A stretch of 46,300 bases of DNA from a bacterium UBP2_UBA2255 (GTDB taxonomy: Bacteria > Edwardsbacteria > AC1 > EtOH8): contig DDXR01000003.1 in NCBI GenBank assembly GCA_002347565.1, positions 54,720-101,019 on the forward strand, written 5' to 3'. Positions 7,398-15,108 of this stretch are shown here, in pieces. The notes below the pieces were generated by a model, which saw nothing but the letters and a program-made list of their open reading frames with translations, searched no databases and was not told the origin of the DNA. A program made the position numbers and the translations under genes. Position 1 is the first letter of the stretch. The number at the start of each line of letters is the position of its first letter.

Positions 7398-8906
7398 ATG
7401 AAGACCGGTTTCGACAACGAGAAATACCTGAAACTGCAGGGCGAGGCCATCCTCAAGCGGATGGAGCAGTTCGGCAACAAGCTGTACCTGGAGTTCGGCG
7501 GCAAGCTGATCTACGATTATCACGCCGCCCGGGTGCTGCCCGGCTTCCACCCCAACGTCAAGATGCAGCTGCTGCAACAGCTGAAGGACCGGGCGGACAT
7601 CCTGCTGTGCATCTACGCCGGCGACATCGAGCGCCGCAAGATCCGCGCCGACTTCGGCATCACCTACGACATCGACGCCATGAAGCTGATCGACGACCTC
7701 AAGGCCCACGGCCTGTCGGTGGCCGCAGTGGTGATCACCCGGTTCGAGGGCCAGCCGGCCGCCACCATCTTCAAGAACAAGCTGGAGCGGCGCGGGCTGA
7801 CGGTCCACACCCACAGCTTCACCAAGGGCTACCCCACCGACGTCGACACCGTGGTCAGCGACGAGGGCTACGGCGCCAACCCCTACGTCGCCACCGACAA
7901 GCCGCTGGTGGTGGTCACCGGACCGGGACCGAACAGCGGCAAGCTGGCCACCTGCCTCTCCCAGATGTACCACGACCACCGCCGCGGGCTGAAGTCCGGC
8001 TACGCCAAGTTCGAGACCTTCCCGATCTGGAACATCCCGCTCAAGCACCCGGTCAACGTGGCCTACGAGGCCGCCACGGCCGACCTGCGCGACCGCAACA
8101 TGATCGACCCTTTCCACCTGGAGGCCTACGGACAGACCGCGGTCAACTACAACCGCGACATCGAGGTGTTCCCGGTGCTGCGGCGGATCCTGGCCAAGAT
8201 CATGGACGACCCGCCGTACAAGTCGCCCACCGACATGGGCGTCAACTGCGCCGGCTTCGGCATCGTCGACGACGGGGCGGTGCAGGACGCCGCGCGGCAG
8301 GAGGTGATCCGGCGCTACTTCCGCTACCGCTGCGAGCACATCATGGGATTCGTGGACGGCGGCACCGTCCAGCAGGTCGAGCTGATCATGAACGACCTGG
8401 GGCTGACGCCGGAGGACCGGCCGGTGGTGGCGCCGGCCCGCCGGGCCGCGGCCGAGGGCCAGGACCGAGGCAAGGGCAATGAGGGGATCTTCTGCGGCAC
8501 CGCCCTGCAGCTGCCGGACGGGATGATCATCGCCGGCAAGAACTCGGCACAGATGCACGCCGCCTCCAGCCTGGTGCTGAACGCGGTCAAGCGGCTGGCC
8601 GGCATCCCCGACAGCATCCACCTGCTGGCGCCGGCGGTGATCGAGTCGATCGCCAAGCTGGACCGCCAGGTGCTGCACAAGAGCGCGGCCAGCCTGGACC
8701 TGGAGGAGACGCTGATCGCGCTGGCCGTCAGCGCCATGACCAATCCCACGGCCGCGGCCGCGGTGGAGCACCTCAAGGACTTGCAGGGCTGCGAGGTGCA
8801 CAGCACCCACATCCCCACTCCGGGCGACGACGAGGGGCTGCGCAAGCTGGGCGTCAACCTCACCAGCGACCCCAACTTCTCCAGCCACAGCCTGTTCGTG
8901 GCGTGA
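7398..8906 (+). CDS. DUF1846 family protein
   Basis: The 502-residue protein starts at ATG 7398 (MKTGFDNEKYLKLQ); a TTG four codons upstream is possible but less likely. Recognisable blocks are the N-terminal FGGKLIYDYHAARVLPGF, ADILLCIYAGDIERRKIRADFGITYD, a P-loop-like TGPGPNSGKLATCLSQMY and GYAKFETFPIWNIPLKHPVN, all typical of the DUF1846 family (usually about 500 residues). The TGPGPNSGK segment could bind nucleotide, but the function is undetermined. It follows the YghO-like gene by 21 bp, so co-transcription is likely. Confidence 0.88.
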   Translation: MKTGFDNEKYLKLQGEAILKRMEQFGNKLYLEFGGKLIYDYHAARVLPGFHPNVKMQLLQQLKDRADILLCIYAGDIERRKIRADFGITYDIDAMKLIDDLKAHGLSVAAVVITRFEGQPAATIFKNKLERRGLTVHTHSFTKGYPTDVDTVVSDEGYGANPYVATDKPLVVVTGPGPNSGKLATCLSQMYHDHRRGLKSGYAKFETFPIWNIPLKHPVNVAYEAATADLRDRNMIDPFHLEAYGQTAVNYNRDIEVFPVLRRILAKIMDDPPYKSPTDMGVNCAGFGIVDDGAVQDAARQEVIRRYFRYRCEHIMGFVDGGTVQQVELIMNDLGLTPEDRPVVAPARRAAAEGQDRGKGNEGIFCGTALQLPDGMIIAGKNSAQMHAASSLVLNAVKRLAGIPDSIHLLAPAVIESIAKLDRQVLHKSAASLDLEETLIALAVSAMTNPTAAAAVEHLKDLQGCEVHSTHIPTPGDDEGLRKLGVNLTSDPNFSSHSLFVA

Positions 8907-8968
8907 ACCGGCCGCGTCCCCGGTGCGGTCCGACGCAGTGATGCCCAAGCACTTTTCACAGAAAGTTA

Positions 8969-8997
8969 TTGCGAAAAAAACCGAATAGTTATACAAT
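8969..8997 (+). promoter_or_regulatory. Putative sigma70 promoter upstream of the GmhA-like gene
   Basis: TTGCGA (8969-8974) and TACAAT (8992-8997) are spaced by 17 bases, in a short AT-rich patch of an otherwise GC-rich region and 41 bases before the start codon. Confidence 0.5.
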
Positions 8998-9038
8998 ACC
9001 CCACAGTTCACTTCACCACTGATGCGCCGACGCCCTCG

Positions 9039-9638
9039 ATGAAGAAAACAACGATCAAACTCGACCTGAACGGCCCGCTGAAGGACTCGCAGCGCGCCCT
9101 GGCGGAATTCTGTTCGAAGCGCTCCAACGTCGCGGCGATGCAGGACGTGGCCCACACGCTGGCCGCGGCGTTCCAGCGCGGCAACAAGGTGCTGGCCTGC
9201 GGCAACGGCGGCTCGTCCTGCGACGCCGCGCACTTCGCCGAGGAGTTCGTGGTCAAGCTGCGGAAGGACCGCCGGGCCCTGCCGGCCATCGCCCTGACCG
9301 AGAGCTCGTATCTGCTGGCGGCGGCCAACGACTACGGCTTCGACCGCGTCTTCGAGCGCGGGGTGGAGGCCTTCGGGGTCCCGGGCGACATGCTGGTGGC
9401 CATCTCCACCAGCGGCGATTCGCCCAACATCATCCGGGCGGTGCGGGCGGCGCGGCGGCGCAGGATGGTCACCGTCGGGCTGCTGGGCCGCGGCGGCGGG
9501 AAGATGAAAGGGATGTGCGACTTCGAGATCGTGGCACCGGGCCGGACCTCGGACCGCATCCAGGAGGTGCACATGGCGGTGCTGCACGTGATCATCGAGG
9601 GCGTGGAGCGGCTGCTGTTCCCCGAGAACTATCGCTGA
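9039..9638 (+). CDS. gmhA: SIS-domain sugar-phosphate isomerase, GmhA-like (sedoheptulose 7-phosphate isomerase)
   Basis: The 199-residue protein consists of one SIS domain. The phosphosugar-binding loop GNGGSSCDAAHFAEEF (from residue 55) and ISTSGDSPNIIRAV, plus the late VHMAVLHVIIEGVE helix, are diagnostic of the GmhA/DiaA group. GmhA converts sedoheptulose 7-phosphate to D-glycero-D-manno-heptose 7-phosphate for lipopolysaccharide core or other heptose glycans. DiaA, a replication-initiation factor of the same fold, is the main alternative; the GNGGSSCDAAH loop favours the enzyme. No other heptose gene is nearby. Confidence 0.82.
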   Translation: MKKTTIKLDLNGPLKDSQRALAEFCSKRSNVAAMQDVAHTLAAAFQRGNKVLACGNGGSSCDAAHFAEEFVVKLRKDRRALPAIALTESSYLLAAANDYGFDRVFERGVEAFGVPGDMLVAISTSGDSPNIIRAVRAARRRRMVTVGLLGRGGGKMKGMCDFEIVAPGRTSDRIQEVHMAVLHVIIEGVERLLFPENYR

Positions 9639-9690
9639 TGCCCCGCGTCCTCGCGGGCCGGACCGGCACCACGGAGATGAACCCATACCG

Positions 9691-11331
9691 ATGAAGATCG
9701 TCATCGCCCAGATGAACCCGGTGGTCGGCGACATCGCCGGGAACCTGGCCCTGCTGAAGCGAGCCATGGACCAGTGCCGGGCCGACAATCCCGACTTGGT
9801 GGTGTTCCCCGAGCTGTTCCTGACCGGCTATCCGCCGCGCGACCTGCTGCAGCGGCCGGGTTTCCTGGCCGCGGTCCGCACCGGGCTGGACGAGGCGGTC
9901 AAGCGCTCGGCCGACTACCAGGCCGGCATCGTGCTGGGCGCGCCCACGGCCAACGGCCGGCATTCCGGCAAGGGCCTGTACAACTCGGCGGTGCTGATCC
10001 ACCGCGGCGCGATCGTCGGGACCCAGCCCAAGTCGCTGTTGCCGTCCTATGACGTGTTCGACGAGACGCGCTACTTCGATCCGGCCGGCGGGATCGCGCC
10101 GATCGAGTTCAAGAAGGAGTTGCTGGGCGTCACGGTGTGCGAGGACGCCTGGAGCGATCCGGCGCTGTGGGGCGGCCGCCGGATCTATACCCTCGACCCG
10201 GTGGAGCAGCTGGCGCAGAAGGGGGCCACGGTGCTGGTCAATATCTCGGCATCGCCCTTCGAGATGGGAAAGGAGCAGGCCCGGTTCGCGCTGATCGGGG
10301 GCCACGCCAAGAAGCGCGGGTTGCCGTTCGTCTACGCCAACCAAGTGGGCGGCAACGACGAGCTGGTGTTCGACGGCAACAGCTTCGCGGCCAGCGCGGG
10401 CGGCGGGCTGCTGGCGCAGTGCCCCGGCTTCCGTGAGGCGCTCTGCGCCTTCGAGACGCGGGGCGGCGGCGTGGAGCCGGCCGCCGCCGCCGAGGTGGAC
10501 AGCGTCTACCAGGCGCTGGTGCTGGGCATCGCCGACTACCTGGCCAAGACCGGGTTCAGCAGGGCCGTGGTGGGGCTCTCCGGCGGCATCGACTCGGCGC
10601 TGGTGGCCTGCCTGGCGCGCGACGCGCTGGGCGCCGGCAACGTGCTGGGCGTCACCATGCCGTCTCCCTACTCGTCCAAGGGCAGCGTCGACGACTCGCT
10701 GCAGCTTTCCGCCAACCTTGGCATCCAGTGCAAGGCCATCCCCATCACCGAGATATTCAACGGCTACCTGGGCGCGCTCAGGGCGCAGTTCCACGGACGG
10801 GCCTCGGACACGACCGAGGAGAACATCCAGGCCAGGATCAGGGGCAACATCCTGATGGCGATCTCCAACAAGCAGGGGCACCTGGTGCTGTCCACCGGCA
10901 ACAAGAGCGAGCTGGCCGTGGGGTACTGCACGCTGTACGGCGACATGAGCGGCGGCCTGTCGGTGCTGGCCGACGTTCCCAAGACGCTGGTCTACCGGCT
11001 GGCCGCCCATGTCAACCGCGGGCGCGAGGTGATCCCGGCCGCGATCATCGGCAAGCCGCCATCGGCCGAGCTGCGGCTCAACCAAACAGATCAGGATACC
11101 CTGCCACCCTACGACGTGCTGGACGCCATCCTGCACCATTATATAGAGGAGCACCGGCCGCCGGCCGAGATCGCCGGCCTGGGGTTCGACCGATCGACCG
11201 TCGACCGGGTGGTGGCCATGGTCCGCAACAGCGAGTACAAGCGGCGCCAGGCGGCCCCGGGGCTGAAGGTCACCAGTAAGGCCTTCGGCGCCGGGCGACG
11301 GATGCCGGTGGCGGCGAGGTGGGAGGAGTGA
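9691..11331 (+). CDS. nadE: Glutamine-dependent NAD+ synthetase
   Basis: The 546-residue two-domain enzyme makes NAD+ from deamido-NAD+, ATP and glutamine. The N-terminal nitrilase-type glutaminase domain (about 1-260) carries the catalytic triad: Glu41 in FPELFLTGYPPRDL, Lys114 in the GTQPKSLLPSY block, and Cys150 in VCEDAW. The C-terminal synthetase domain starts with the ATP-binding P-loop GLSGGIDSALVA near residue 295, and the STGNKSELAVGYCTLYGDM block is present. Length matches the family. It lies 52 bp after the GmhA-like gene and may share its transcript. Confidence 0.95.
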   Translation: MKIVIAQMNPVVGDIAGNLALLKRAMDQCRADNPDLVVFPELFLTGYPPRDLLQRPGFLAAVRTGLDEAVKRSADYQAGIVLGAPTANGRHSGKGLYNSAVLIHRGAIVGTQPKSLLPSYDVFDETRYFDPAGGIAPIEFKKELLGVTVCEDAWSDPALWGGRRIYTLDPVEQLAQKGATVLVNISASPFEMGKEQARFALIGGHAKKRGLPFVYANQVGGNDELVFDGNSFAASAGGGLLAQCPGFREALCAFETRGGGVEPAAAAEVDSVYQALVLGIADYLAKTGFSRAVVGLSGGIDSALVACLARDALGAGNVLGVTMPSPYSSKGSVDDSLQLSANLGIQCKAIPITEIFNGYLGALRAQFHGRASDTTEENIQARIRGNILMAISNKQGHLVLSTGNKSELAVGYCTLYGDMSGGLSVLADVPKTLVYRLAAHVNRGREVIPAAIIGKPPSAELRLNQTDQDTLPPYDVLDAILHHYIEEHRPPAEIAGLGFDRSTVDRVVAMVRNSEYKRRQAAPGLKVTSKAFGAGRRMPVAARWEE

Positions 11332-11377
11332 CGCCAGCTCGGCGGCCCGATGGAAGGGCGCCTGATAGAAAATCAGC

Positions 11378-11406
11378 TTGACTTTTTCAGGTCAATGTGA
11401 AATAAT
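11378..11406 (+). promoter_or_regulatory. Candidate promoter of the hydrogenase locus
   Basis: TTGACT (11378-11383), a 17-base spacer and AATAAT (11401-11406) lie in a 175-base AT-rich gap between nadE and the first hydrogenase-locus gene. The proposed -10 box falls in the centre of the palindrome at 11396-11411, so a bound regulator would block it. A downstream -10 near 11430 with activation is an alternative. Confidence 0.5.
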
Positions 11407-11411
11407 TCACA
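11396..11411. promoter_or_regulatory. CRP-family operator-like palindrome (TGTGA-N6-TCACA)
   Basis: The site reads TGTGAAATAATTCACA, a perfect match to the CRP half-site pair TGTGA-N6-TCACA with correct spacing. It is the only such site I noticed, and it lies 96 bases before the HydB-like start. A CRP/FNR-family regulator probably controls the hydrogenase locus. The regulator gene is not in the window: the cNMP-domain protein at 24705 lacks a DNA-binding domain. Confidence 0.6.
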
Positions 11412-11506
11412 ATTCTTGGTTCGGAGCCGTAGCCTGATAGCGCTATGGCTGGTGTTGCTTTTGTCCCTCAGCACGCCCTCTTTCATGCATTCACAGGTTC
11501 GACGCC

Positions 11507-12592
11507 ATGCCGGAAAAGAAGCTGTATTCTCTGCCCAAGGCCAAGGTCCCCGGGCTGATCGCCGCGCTGCTGAAGTCCAAGCACCGGGTGTGGGGACCGG
11601 TGCAGGGTGAGCACGGCGACACCTTCCTCAACGAACTGTCCTCGGCCAAGGACCTGTGCCGGGACTATGTCAACGGGTTCCTGGGCGCCAAGCGCTATGT
11701 CTTCCCGCAGCTGGAGGAGATGTTCCGGTTCAGGAAGACCGGCGCCGGGCTGACGCTGTCCCCGCCGCCGCCGCCGCAGCCCACCGTGGTCTGGGGCCTG
11801 CGTTCCTGCGACATGTCGGCGGTGCTCTATTTCGACAGTTTCTTCGGCCGCGGCGCCAAGTCCGGGCCCAACTGGAAGGCCGGAGACCCGCTGCCCGACC
11901 CGCTCTACGTGGCGCGGCGCGAGGCCGCGGTGTTCGTCAGCATCGCCTGCAACACCGCTGGGCCCAAGTGCTTCTGCGTCTGCACCGACAGCGGACCGTT
12001 CCTTTCCAAGGGCTACGACGTCCAGCTGACCGACCTGGGGTCGCACTACCTGGCCGAGACCGGCACCGCCAAGGGGGAGCAGTTCGTCGCCGGGCACCGG
12101 CAGTTCTTTGGCGCCGGCCGCGAGGACGACATGAAGAAGCGGCGGGCACTGGAGGTCCAGGCCGAGAAGACCTTCCAGGAGCCGGTCAGCTTCTTCGCCA
12201 AGGCCATGCGCAAGCTGGACCGGGGCGCGGTCAAGCCGGCGTTCTGGCAGAAGGTGGCCAGCTACTGCATCGGCTGCGGCGGTTGCATCTACGCCTGCCC
12301 GATGTGCAGCTGCTTCGACGTGGACGATGTCAAGATCTCCGGGACCGAGGGCGCGCGCGTCCGGTCGTGGGACACCTGCGACTTCGCCGGCTTCACCCGC
12401 GAGGTGAGCGGCCACAACCCGCGGGCCACGAGGGCCGACCGCCGCCAGCGCTGGTTCTACCACAAGCTGTCCATGGACTACCTGGAGAAGAACCCGGTGA
12501 TCGGCTGCGTGGGCTGCGGCCGCTGCGTGATCACCTGCCCCGGCGGCGTGGACATGGCCACGGTGGTGCGCTGGATGAGGAAGGTGGAATGA
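11507..12592 (+). CDS. hydB: HydB-like 4Fe-4S dicluster electron-transfer subunit
   Basis: The 361-residue protein matches the beta subunit of sulfhydrogenase/group 3b hydrogenase (HydB) and anaerobic sulfite reductase subunit A (AsrA). It passes electrons between a flavoprotein partner and a catalytic module. WGLRSCDMSAVLYFD (residues about 96-110) is family-typical. Two 4Fe-4S motifs lie at C254/C257/C260/C264 (CIGCGGCIYAC) and C334/C337/C340/C344 (CVGCGRCVITC). The partner at 13669 is HydG/AsrB-like, but group 3b catalytic genes (HydA, HydD) are absent. It therefore probably links NAD(P)H to the Hyf-type complex encoded downstream. The partner is separated from it by an inserted surface-protein gene. 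Confidence 0.8.
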   Translation: MPEKKLYSLPKAKVPGLIAALLKSKHRVWGPVQGEHGDTFLNELSSAKDLCRDYVNGFLGAKRYVFPQLEEMFRFRKTGAGLTLSPPPPPQPTVVWGLRSCDMSAVLYFDSFFGRGAKSGPNWKAGDPLPDPLYVARREAAVFVSIACNTAGPKCFCVCTDSGPFLSKGYDVQLTDLGSHYLAETGTAKGEQFVAGHRQFFGAGREDDMKKRRALEVQAEKTFQEPVSFFAKAMRKLDRGAVKPAFWQKVASYCIGCGGCIYACPMCSCFDVDDVKISGTEGARVRSWDTCDFAGFTREVSGHNPRATRADRRQRWFYHKLSMDYLEKNPVIGCVGCGRCVITCPGGVDMATVVRWMRKVE

Positions 12593-12598
12593 CCGTTC

Positions 12599-12625
12599 GC
12601 CACGGAGGCACAGAGACACAGAGAT
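12599..12625. repeat. Single CACAGAG-type repeat arm
   Basis: The stretch from GCCACGGAGGCACAGAGAC to CAGAG repeats CACAGAG/CACGGAG with a period of about 9 bases, like the arms at 5475 and 23756. It starts seven bases after the hydB-like stop codon. I found no matching inverted arm beyond the next gene. Confidence 0.5.
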
Positions 12626-12648
12626 TGTATCCATTGAGGAATAGTGTG

Positions 12649-13482
12649 ATGAGAACGGCATCGCGATTCGCTTGCCTGATGGCCTTATTGGCGGTCCTCG
12701 GCCCGTCCGCGCACGCCTCGATCGACTCGCTGTGGTCCAGCCCGTTGACTTCCGGCACCCAAGGCCAGTTGACGGCTCCGGGCAGCTCGCGGGTCGACTA
12801 CCTCTATTCGCTGGACAGCACTGCGGGGACCTGCCGGATCTACGATCCTGACAATTTTGCCCAGCGGTACTTCTTCGGGATGCCGGTCAATTCGTACACG
12901 TATCTCTGGTATAACTACATCGATGATGCCAACGGCAACGGCCATCCGGAGGCGGTCGTCTACCGCTACAGCCTGGCCACCTCCTGCTATTCGACGACGA
13001 TCATCGACATGTCCTCCGGCGACTTGCTGGCCTCCTGGTCGAGCGCCAGCTATTCGTACTTACCCAGGTTCATCGCCCCGACGCCCGGCAGCGCTACCCT
13101 GAAATTCGGGCTCGAGAGATCGACCGGGATGGCCGGCGGCCAGCCGTCCTGCCTGCTGGTCTATTCGCTGGGAATCGCCGCCGCGGTGGCTGGGCCGGGG
13201 CCAGGGACGGCCCGCGCCCCGGGCATTGCTCTTGAACAAAGCGTTCCCAATCCTTCGTCCGACCATGCCGTGATCGAGTTCGCGCTGCCCGCGGCGGGAA
13301 GGACCTCGCTCACCGTATACAACCAGATCGGCCAGGCCGTGCGCACGCTGGTCGACGGGCAGCTGGCCGCGGGGAAGCACCGGATACCCTTCGACGGCCG
13401 CGGCCTGCCCAACGGCGCCTACTTCTACCGGCTGGCGACGCCGGACGGCGCCGAGGTGCGCAAACTCCTACTGGTGCGCTGA
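12649..13482 (+). CDS. Secreted protein with C-terminal T9SS-sorting/FlgD-like domain
   Basis: The 277-residue protein starts at an ATG after GAGGAATAGTGTG and has a signal peptide ending near AHAS (residue about 24). The middle (about 25-185) is tyrosine- and serine-rich with no family I recognise. The last 85 residues form the Ig-like domain found at the ends of many secreted proteins in FCB-group and candidate-phylum bacteria: LEQSVPNPSSDHAVIEFALP, VYNQIGQAVRTLVDGQLAAG and NGAYFYRLATPDG. In type IX secretors this directs export and surface attachment. Its position splits hydB-like from hydG-like genes, and a repeat arm lies just upstream, so it is probably an insertion. Confidence 0.7.
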   Translation: MRTASRFACLMALLAVLGPSAHASIDSLWSSPLTSGTQGQLTAPGSSRVDYLYSLDSTAGTCRIYDPDNFAQRYFFGMPVNSYTYLWYNYIDDANGNGHPEAVVYRYSLATSCYSTTIIDMSSGDLLASWSSASYSYLPRFIAPTPGSATLKFGLERSTGMAGGQPSCLLVYSLGIAAAVAGPGPGTARAPGIALEQSVPNPSSDHAVIEFALPAAGRTSLTVYNQIGQAVRTLVDGQLAAGKHRIPFDGRGLPNGAYFYRLATPDGAEVRKLLLVR

Positions 13483-13514
13483 CCGCGCGATCGCAGCGAG
13501 ACCAACCGCGTGTT

Positions 13515-13599
13515 TGTCATCCCCGCGCAGGCGGGGATCCATGGACCCCGGGTTCCAGCTGGAGTGTATCCCGCACAACGATGCGGGGCAGGAATGACA
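13515..13599. repeat. REP/MITE-like palindromic element (TGTCATcCC ends)
   Basis: An 85-base unit begins TGTCATCCCCGC and ends GCAGGAATGACA, giving terminal inverted repeats that match at 10 of 12 positions. The interior holds the palindrome CCCCGCGCAGGCGGGG and a second GC-rich dyad. This layout is that of short non-coding repeats common in many genomes. It lies in the 186-base gap before the hydG-like gene; no other gene is in that gap. Confidence 0.6.
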
Positions 13600-13668
13600 C
13601 CAATAGGTATAATCCGCGAGATGATTCGTGGATGACAATGATTCCACTAGTGCGAATCTGATACTGCA

Positions 13669-14505
13669 ATGAATCCCAACATCCACCTGCCCTACCTGGC
13701 CACGGTCACCGGCATCCGCAGCGAGTGCTCGGACACCAAGACCTTCGACGTCCGGATCAAGGACCCCAAGGAGGCCAAGCTGTTCGTCTCGCGGCCCGGC
13801 CAGTTCGTCGAGGCCTCGGTGTTCGGCGCCGGCGAGGCGCCCTTCGGCCTGACCACCTCGCCCCGGGAGCCCGGGGTGATGACCTTCACCATCCGGGCCT
13901 GCGGCCGGGTGACCGACGCCTTCCATAAACTGGCGGTGGGCGACGAGGTCGGCATCAAGGGGCCGCTGGGGAACAGCTTTTTGGACAAGATCGACTCCCG
14001 CGGCAAGGACGTGCTGGTGATCGGCGGCGGCATCGGCCTGCCGCCCCTGCGCTCGATGATCCATTACATCCTCGACCGCCGGGCCGACTACCGCGATTTC
14101 ACCATCATCTACGGCGCCCGCACCCCGGAGCTGCAGATGTACAAGGGCGAGCTGGCCCAGTGGGCCAAGCGCCCCGACCTGACGCTGCTGCAGACCGTGG
14201 ACGTGGCCGACCCCGGCTGGAAGGGCTACGTCGGCGTGGTGACCACGCTGTTCAACAAACTCAAGCTCGACATACCCAACACCGTGGTCTACACCTGCGG
14301 CCCGCCGATCATGATCAAGTTCGCGATCGTCGAGCTGGTGAAGCTGGGCCTGCCCGACAAGCAGATCGTCTCCACCCTGGAGCGCTACATGAAGTGCGGC
14401 GTCGGGAAGTGCGGCCACTGCTGCATCGGCCACAAGTACGTCTGCACCGAGGGGCCGGTGTTCGACTACGGCGAGATCAAGGGCCTGGCCGAGGAGGCGT
14501 TTTAA
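13669..14505 (+). CDS. hydG: HydG/AsrB-like FAD/NAD(P)H-binding electron-transfer subunit
   Basis: The 278-residue flavoprotein matches the gamma subunit of sulfhydrogenase and anaerobic sulfite reductase subunit B. The FAD-binding barrel runs to about residue 100 (RPGQFVEASVFG, GLTTSPREPGV), with the NAD(P)-binding domain after it (VIGGGIGLPPLRSMIHYILD, then VVYTCGPPIMIKFAIVEL). A C-terminal [2Fe-2S] site is formed by CGVGKCGHCCIGHKYVC. It would oxidise or reduce NAD(P)H and exchange electrons with the HydB-like protein at 11507. Together with the downstream hydrogenase it suggests NAD(P)H-coupled hydrogen metabolism at the membrane; physical association is inferred. Confidence 0.85.
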   Translation: MNPNIHLPYLATVTGIRSECSDTKTFDVRIKDPKEAKLFVSRPGQFVEASVFGAGEAPFGLTTSPREPGVMTFTIRACGRVTDAFHKLAVGDEVGIKGPLGNSFLDKIDSRGKDVLVIGGGIGLPPLRSMIHYILDRRADYRDFTIIYGARTPELQMYKGELAQWAKRPDLTLLQTVDVADPGWKGYVGVVTTLFNKLKLDIPNTVVYTCGPPIMIKFAIVELVKLGLPDKQIVSTLERYMKCGVGKCGHCCIGHKYVCTEGPVFDYGEIKGLAEEAF

Positions 14506-14515
14506 CGGTCGTGTT

Positions 14516-14556
14516 ACGATGGTCTCACGATCGTGAAGCGACGGTGTGACGATCGT
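14516..14556. repeat. Three ACGATsGT octamers at the hydG/protease junction
   Basis: ACGATGGT (14516), ACGATCGT (14527) and ACGATCGT (14549) recur in 41 bases starting 10 bases after the hydG-like stop codon. The style resembles the short-period arms of the four-helix-bundle elements, but no second arm was found. The protease start codon lies inside it. Confidence 0.4.
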
Positions 14557-15108
14557 CCGGACGAGAGTCCGGAGCTGCTCGAATATTTACGGTCGCTGGG
14601 ACAGCGGTCGCTGATCGTCGGCGTCGGCAACGCCCTGCGGGGCGACGACGGGTTCGGCCCGGAGCTGGCGGCGCGGCTGGCGGGGAACGCCCGCTGCCCG
14701 GCGATCGACGGCGGTGAATCGCCGGAGGACTGCGGCCCGCAGGTGCTGGCGGCCCGCCCCGACAAGCTGCTGTTCGCCGACGCGGTGGCCTTCGGCGGGG
14801 CGCCGGGGGAGCTGGTGCTGCTGGCGCCGGATCAGCTGGGGGACAAGGTGGCTGTCACCACCCACAACCTGCCGCTGGTGATGTTCCTCAAATACTTGCG
14901 GCAGCAGCTGCCCCGCACCGACATCCGGATCCTGGGCGTGCAGCCGAGGCAGATCGACCCGGGGAAAGGCCTCAGCCCCGAGGTGGCGAGGACGGTGCGG
15001 GCGCTGAAGGAGTTGCTGGCCGCCGGGTGTCCACGGGACCGAACCGATAAGCCCCACCTCCGCGGAGAGGGGGCTCAAGACAAAACGCGGAACGGATCTA
15101 CGACATGA
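14533..15108 (+). CDS. hycI: [NiFe]-hydrogenase maturation protease, HycI-like
   Basis: The protease removes the C-terminal extension of the hydrogenase large subunit after Ni insertion. The 191-residue frame starts at GTG. LIVGVGNALRGDDGFG (residues about 27-42) is the family signature, with later metal-ligand candidates Asp in LFADAVAFGG and His in TTHNLPLVMF. HycI-type enzymes are about 150-160 residues; here about 25 extra residues precede the domain, partly coded by the repeat at 14516-14556, and a charged tail of about 25 follows. The likely target is the HycE-like subunit at 19778, which has the expected tail. It overlaps the next gene by 4 bp. Confidence 0.87.
   Translation: MKRRCDDRPDESPELLEYLRSLGQRSLIVGVGNALRGDDGFGPELAARLAGNARCPAIDGGESPEDCGPQVLAARPDKLLFADAVAFGGAPGELVLLAPDQLGDKVAVTTHNLPLVMFLKYLRQQLPRTDIRILGVQPRQIDPGKGLSPEVARTVRALKELLAAGCPRDRTDKPHLRGEGAQDKTRNGSTT

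Noticed and set aside
6228..9788. Long open frame on the - strand (over 1100 codons) across 6228-9788
   Set aside because: It is antisense to four well-supported genes, its translation is a low-complexity mix rich in H, R, V and D typical of shadow frames in GC-rich DNA, and it has no recognisable domain.
13515..13599. The 85-base palindromic element as the promoter of the hydG-like gene
   Set aside because: It is GC-rich and symmetrical with no -35/-10 pair, and its layout is that of a dispersed intergenic repeat.
11507..14505. Complete group 3b sulfhydrogenase or anaerobic sulfite reductase
   Set aside because: Only the beta- and gamma-like subunits are present. No catalytic HydA/HydD or AsrC follows; the catalytic large subunit at 19778 is of the HycE type.
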